NCBI GenBank assembly: GCA_016293615.1
Contig: JAEDDX010000088.1
Coordinates: 1 to 7,466 of the forward strand
Source of the DNA: Acetatifactor sp.
GTDB taxonomy: Bacteria > Bacillota > Clostridia > Lachnospirales > Lachnospiraceae
Reading direction: 5' to 3'
DNA length: 7,466 nucleotides
The position numbers and the translations under genes are program-made. This document shows, piece after piece, positions 6,280-7,466 of the stretch (position 1 is the first letter of the stretch; every line of letters starts with the position of its first letter). Below the pieces are notes generated by a model, which did not search any database, had not been told where the DNA came from, and was given only the letters and a program-made list of their open reading frames with translations.

Positions 6280-6600
6280 TTACACCTCGCTTTCTGCAAA
6301 TTCTCGATATACAACCTCATTTTTTGCTCTGCGCTTGCCTACGGCTTCACTGGGAGCAAGGTCAGGGTAGGTTGCCTGCACTTTCTGTCTGCTTCTGCGG
6401 ACAGTTTCAAACCCCGGAAAGCTGCGTCTATCCAGTTCCTTCAAAAACACAGGAACCGTCATGGCATGAATGTCGATGCCACGCAGACCGGAATAGTGTT
6501 CCAGTACCATCAGGTACAAATGATTGTCGGTATTTCTTGCCTTGTGGTCGTGTTCCAAGATGTTCTTAACCAGGGCAGATACCGTTTTCAGATTTTCCAA
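6280..6600 (-). CDS. Conserved small protein of mobile elements, function unknown
   Basis: A 106-residue soluble, charged protein with no membrane segment or signal peptide. Two stretches look conserved from memory among short phage and conjugative-element proteins of Firmicutes: ARNTDNHLYLMVLEHY (21-36) and FPGFETVRRSRQKVQATYPD (61-80), the latter basic and perhaps nucleic-acid binding. No function is established that I know of. The start is TTG (6600-6598), seven bases after AAGGAGG at 6614-6608, which overlaps the coupling-protein stop codon. The gap to that gene is 12 bases and to the XRE gene five bases, so the three form one transcript unit ending at the terminator. The gene appears intact. 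Confidence 0.82.
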   Translation of the reverse strand: MENLKTVSALVKNILEHDHKARNTDNHLYLMVLEHYSGLRGIDIHAMTVPVFLKELDRRSFPGFETVRRSRQKVQATYPDLAPSEAVGKRRAKNEVVYREFAESEV

Positions 6601-6607
6601 ACAGAAA

Positions 6608-6614
6608 CCTCCTT
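6608..6614 (-). promoter_or_regulatory. Ribosome binding site deciding a TTG start (106-residue protein)
   Basis: AAGGAGG on the minus strand overlaps the TAA of the coupling-protein gene (6615-6613) and is seven bases before the TTG at 6600. No early ATG competes. Confidence 0.75.
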
Positions 6615-7466
6615 AATCCGCATCGACTACCACAAACTCATCACCTGCCTTGAGCTTCAACCTTCGACTCAGAAACTGCTCAATGTTGAACTCATTTCTC
6701 TTATCAAAGTCTGATGTGTACTTATAATTGGGGTGCTGCGTCAGATCGTACTTGTCAGAAAGAAACGGTCTGACACCACGCAACTGCAAAATACACTTGC
6801 TGCCATCCAGAACCGCAAGCTCATCTACGCTCGCAAGGTCTTTGCCTAACTTCTGATAATTCAAGCCGTAAGACGGGCTGTTACCTCTGGTGTTGGAGGT
6901 GTTGTAGGTGTCGATAGTTTCTTTTCCCAATGCCTGATTCAGTTCTTTGAGCGTGGTTGGCTCAGAACCACCCAGGAAAATTCGGGAATCCATGTTGCCG
7001 ATGATGGTATCGGCATTGTCTTTATAAATGGCTTTCAGCTGTGATTGTGCCTGGAGAACAAGGCAAGCCGATATTTCACGGCTTCGGATTGTCGCTACCA
7101 GTTTTTCCAGATTGGGAATCTGACCGATGTTTGCCATCTCATCAATCAAGCAGCGCACATGAACCGGCAGTCTGCCGCCGTACACATCATCTGCTTTCTC
7201 GCACAACAAGTTGAACAGCTGTGTGTAAATCATGGAGATCAAAAAATTAAACGTCGCATCCGTATCTGACATAATCAGAAAGAGCGCCGTTTTCTTATCT
7301 CCGAGAGTATCCAACTGCAACTCGTCATAGGCAGTCACATCTCTGACCTCCTGAATATCAAAAGGAGCCAGACGAGCGCCGCAGGAAATCAAAATCGACT
7401 TAGCGGTCTTGCCGGCAGCCAGCTTGTATTTTTTATACTGACGGACTGCAAAGTGATTCGGCTTTT
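6613..7466 (-). CDS. VirD4-like type IV coupling protein (CD1115-like), 3' part
   Basis: The C-terminal 283 residues of a coupling protein, the membrane ATPase that brings the relaxase-DNA complex to the channel. The frame is open to the right edge, beginning KPNHFAVRQYKKYKLAAGKT, so the N-terminal membrane segments and Walker A motif are outside the window. Walker B is seen as CLIDEMANIGQIPNL, with the Asp-Glu codons at 7138-7143. After it come REISACLVLQAQSQLKAIY and NMDSRIFLGG, conserved in VirD4/TraG proteins. The end is DEFVVVDAD. Relatives have roughly 600 residues, so about half is present. The first in-window start-like codon (TTG at 7392) is internal and should not be taken as the start. 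It leads the gene block that ends at the terminator. Confidence 0.95.
   Translation of the reverse strand, partial: KPNHFAVRQYKKYKLAAGKTAKSILISCGARLAPFDIQEVRDVTAYDELQLDTLGDKKTALFLIMSDTDATFNFLISMIYTQLFNLLCEKADDVYGGRLPVHVRCLIDEMANIGQIPNLEKLVATIRSREISACLVLQAQSQLKAIYKDNADTIIGNMDSRIFLGGSEPTTLKELNQALGKETIDTYNTSNTRGNSPSYGLNYQKLGKDLASVDELAVLDGSKCILQLRGVRPFLSDKYDLTQHPNYKYTSDFDKRNEFNIEQFLSRRLKLKAGDEFVVVDAD

Noticed and set aside
6274..6281. A run of eight A (minus strand) at the junction of the 106-residue gene and the XRE gene, considered as a slippage site fusing the two
   Set aside because: The TAA stop begins just before and includes the start of the run, so slipping within the run always leaves a stop and cannot join the frames.
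6613..7392. A complete 259-residue gene starting at 7392
   Set aside because: The codon at 7392 is an internal TTG (Leu). The frame stays open to the window edge with conserved coupling-protein sequence before it.
1..7466. tRNA, rRNA, CRISPR repeats, insertion sequences or attachment sites
   Set aside because: None was seen on reading either strand. The window is almost fully coding for conjugation genes and contains no transposase, integrase or direct-repeat array.

Overview
The window is part of the conjugation module of an integrative and conjugative element of the Tn1549 / Clostridioides difficile CTn type. The likely host is a low- to mid-GC gut Firmicute of the class Clostridia. The evidence is gene content and order: a VirD4-type coupling protein, a Maff2 small membrane protein, a TrbL/VirB6-like channel protein, a PrgI-family protein, a VirB4 ATPase, an NlpC/P60 cell-wall hydrolase and DUF4315. 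Strong AAGGAGG-type ribosome binding sites and frequent TTG starts also fit this group. The species cannot be decided from the sequence. Neither element end, nor integrase, relaxase or cargo, lies in the window.

Every supported gene is on the minus strand, so transcription runs from high to low coordinates. From 7466 down: the 3' part of the coupling protein (virD4-like, start outside the window); a 106-residue conserved protein of unknown function; a 130-residue XRE-type DNA-binding protein; a strong intrinsic terminator whose stem begins inside that gene's stop codon; Maff2; the TrbL/VirB6-like protein; PrgI; the VirB4 ATPase; the NlpC/P60 protein; and the 5' end of a DUF4315 gene that runs off the left edge. 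Genes are packed with gaps of a few bases or with overlaps. The only intergenic stretch of note is 5799-5881 (83 bases), which holds the terminator and the Maff2 ribosome binding site. No stretch over 300 bases lacks a gene.

Together the genes make the mating channel of a Gram-positive type IV secretion system. The coupling protein delivers the relaxase-DNA complex. VirB4 powers assembly and transport. The VirB6-like, PrgI and Maff2 proteins form the membrane channel. The NlpC/P60 protein is a membrane-anchored hydrolase that opens peptidoglycan locally. The terminator divides the module into an upstream block (coupling protein, 106-residue protein, XRE regulator) and a downstream block (channel genes), so the two may be expressed at different levels.

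The points most worth a second look are this regulator-plus-terminator boundary inside a conjugation operon, TTG initiation at five of the eight start sites visible here, the out-of-frame prgI/virB4 overlap with a start choice set by ribosome-binding-site spacing, and a perfect hairpin inside the virB6-like gene. The system as a whole is a known type; I see no clearly new system.
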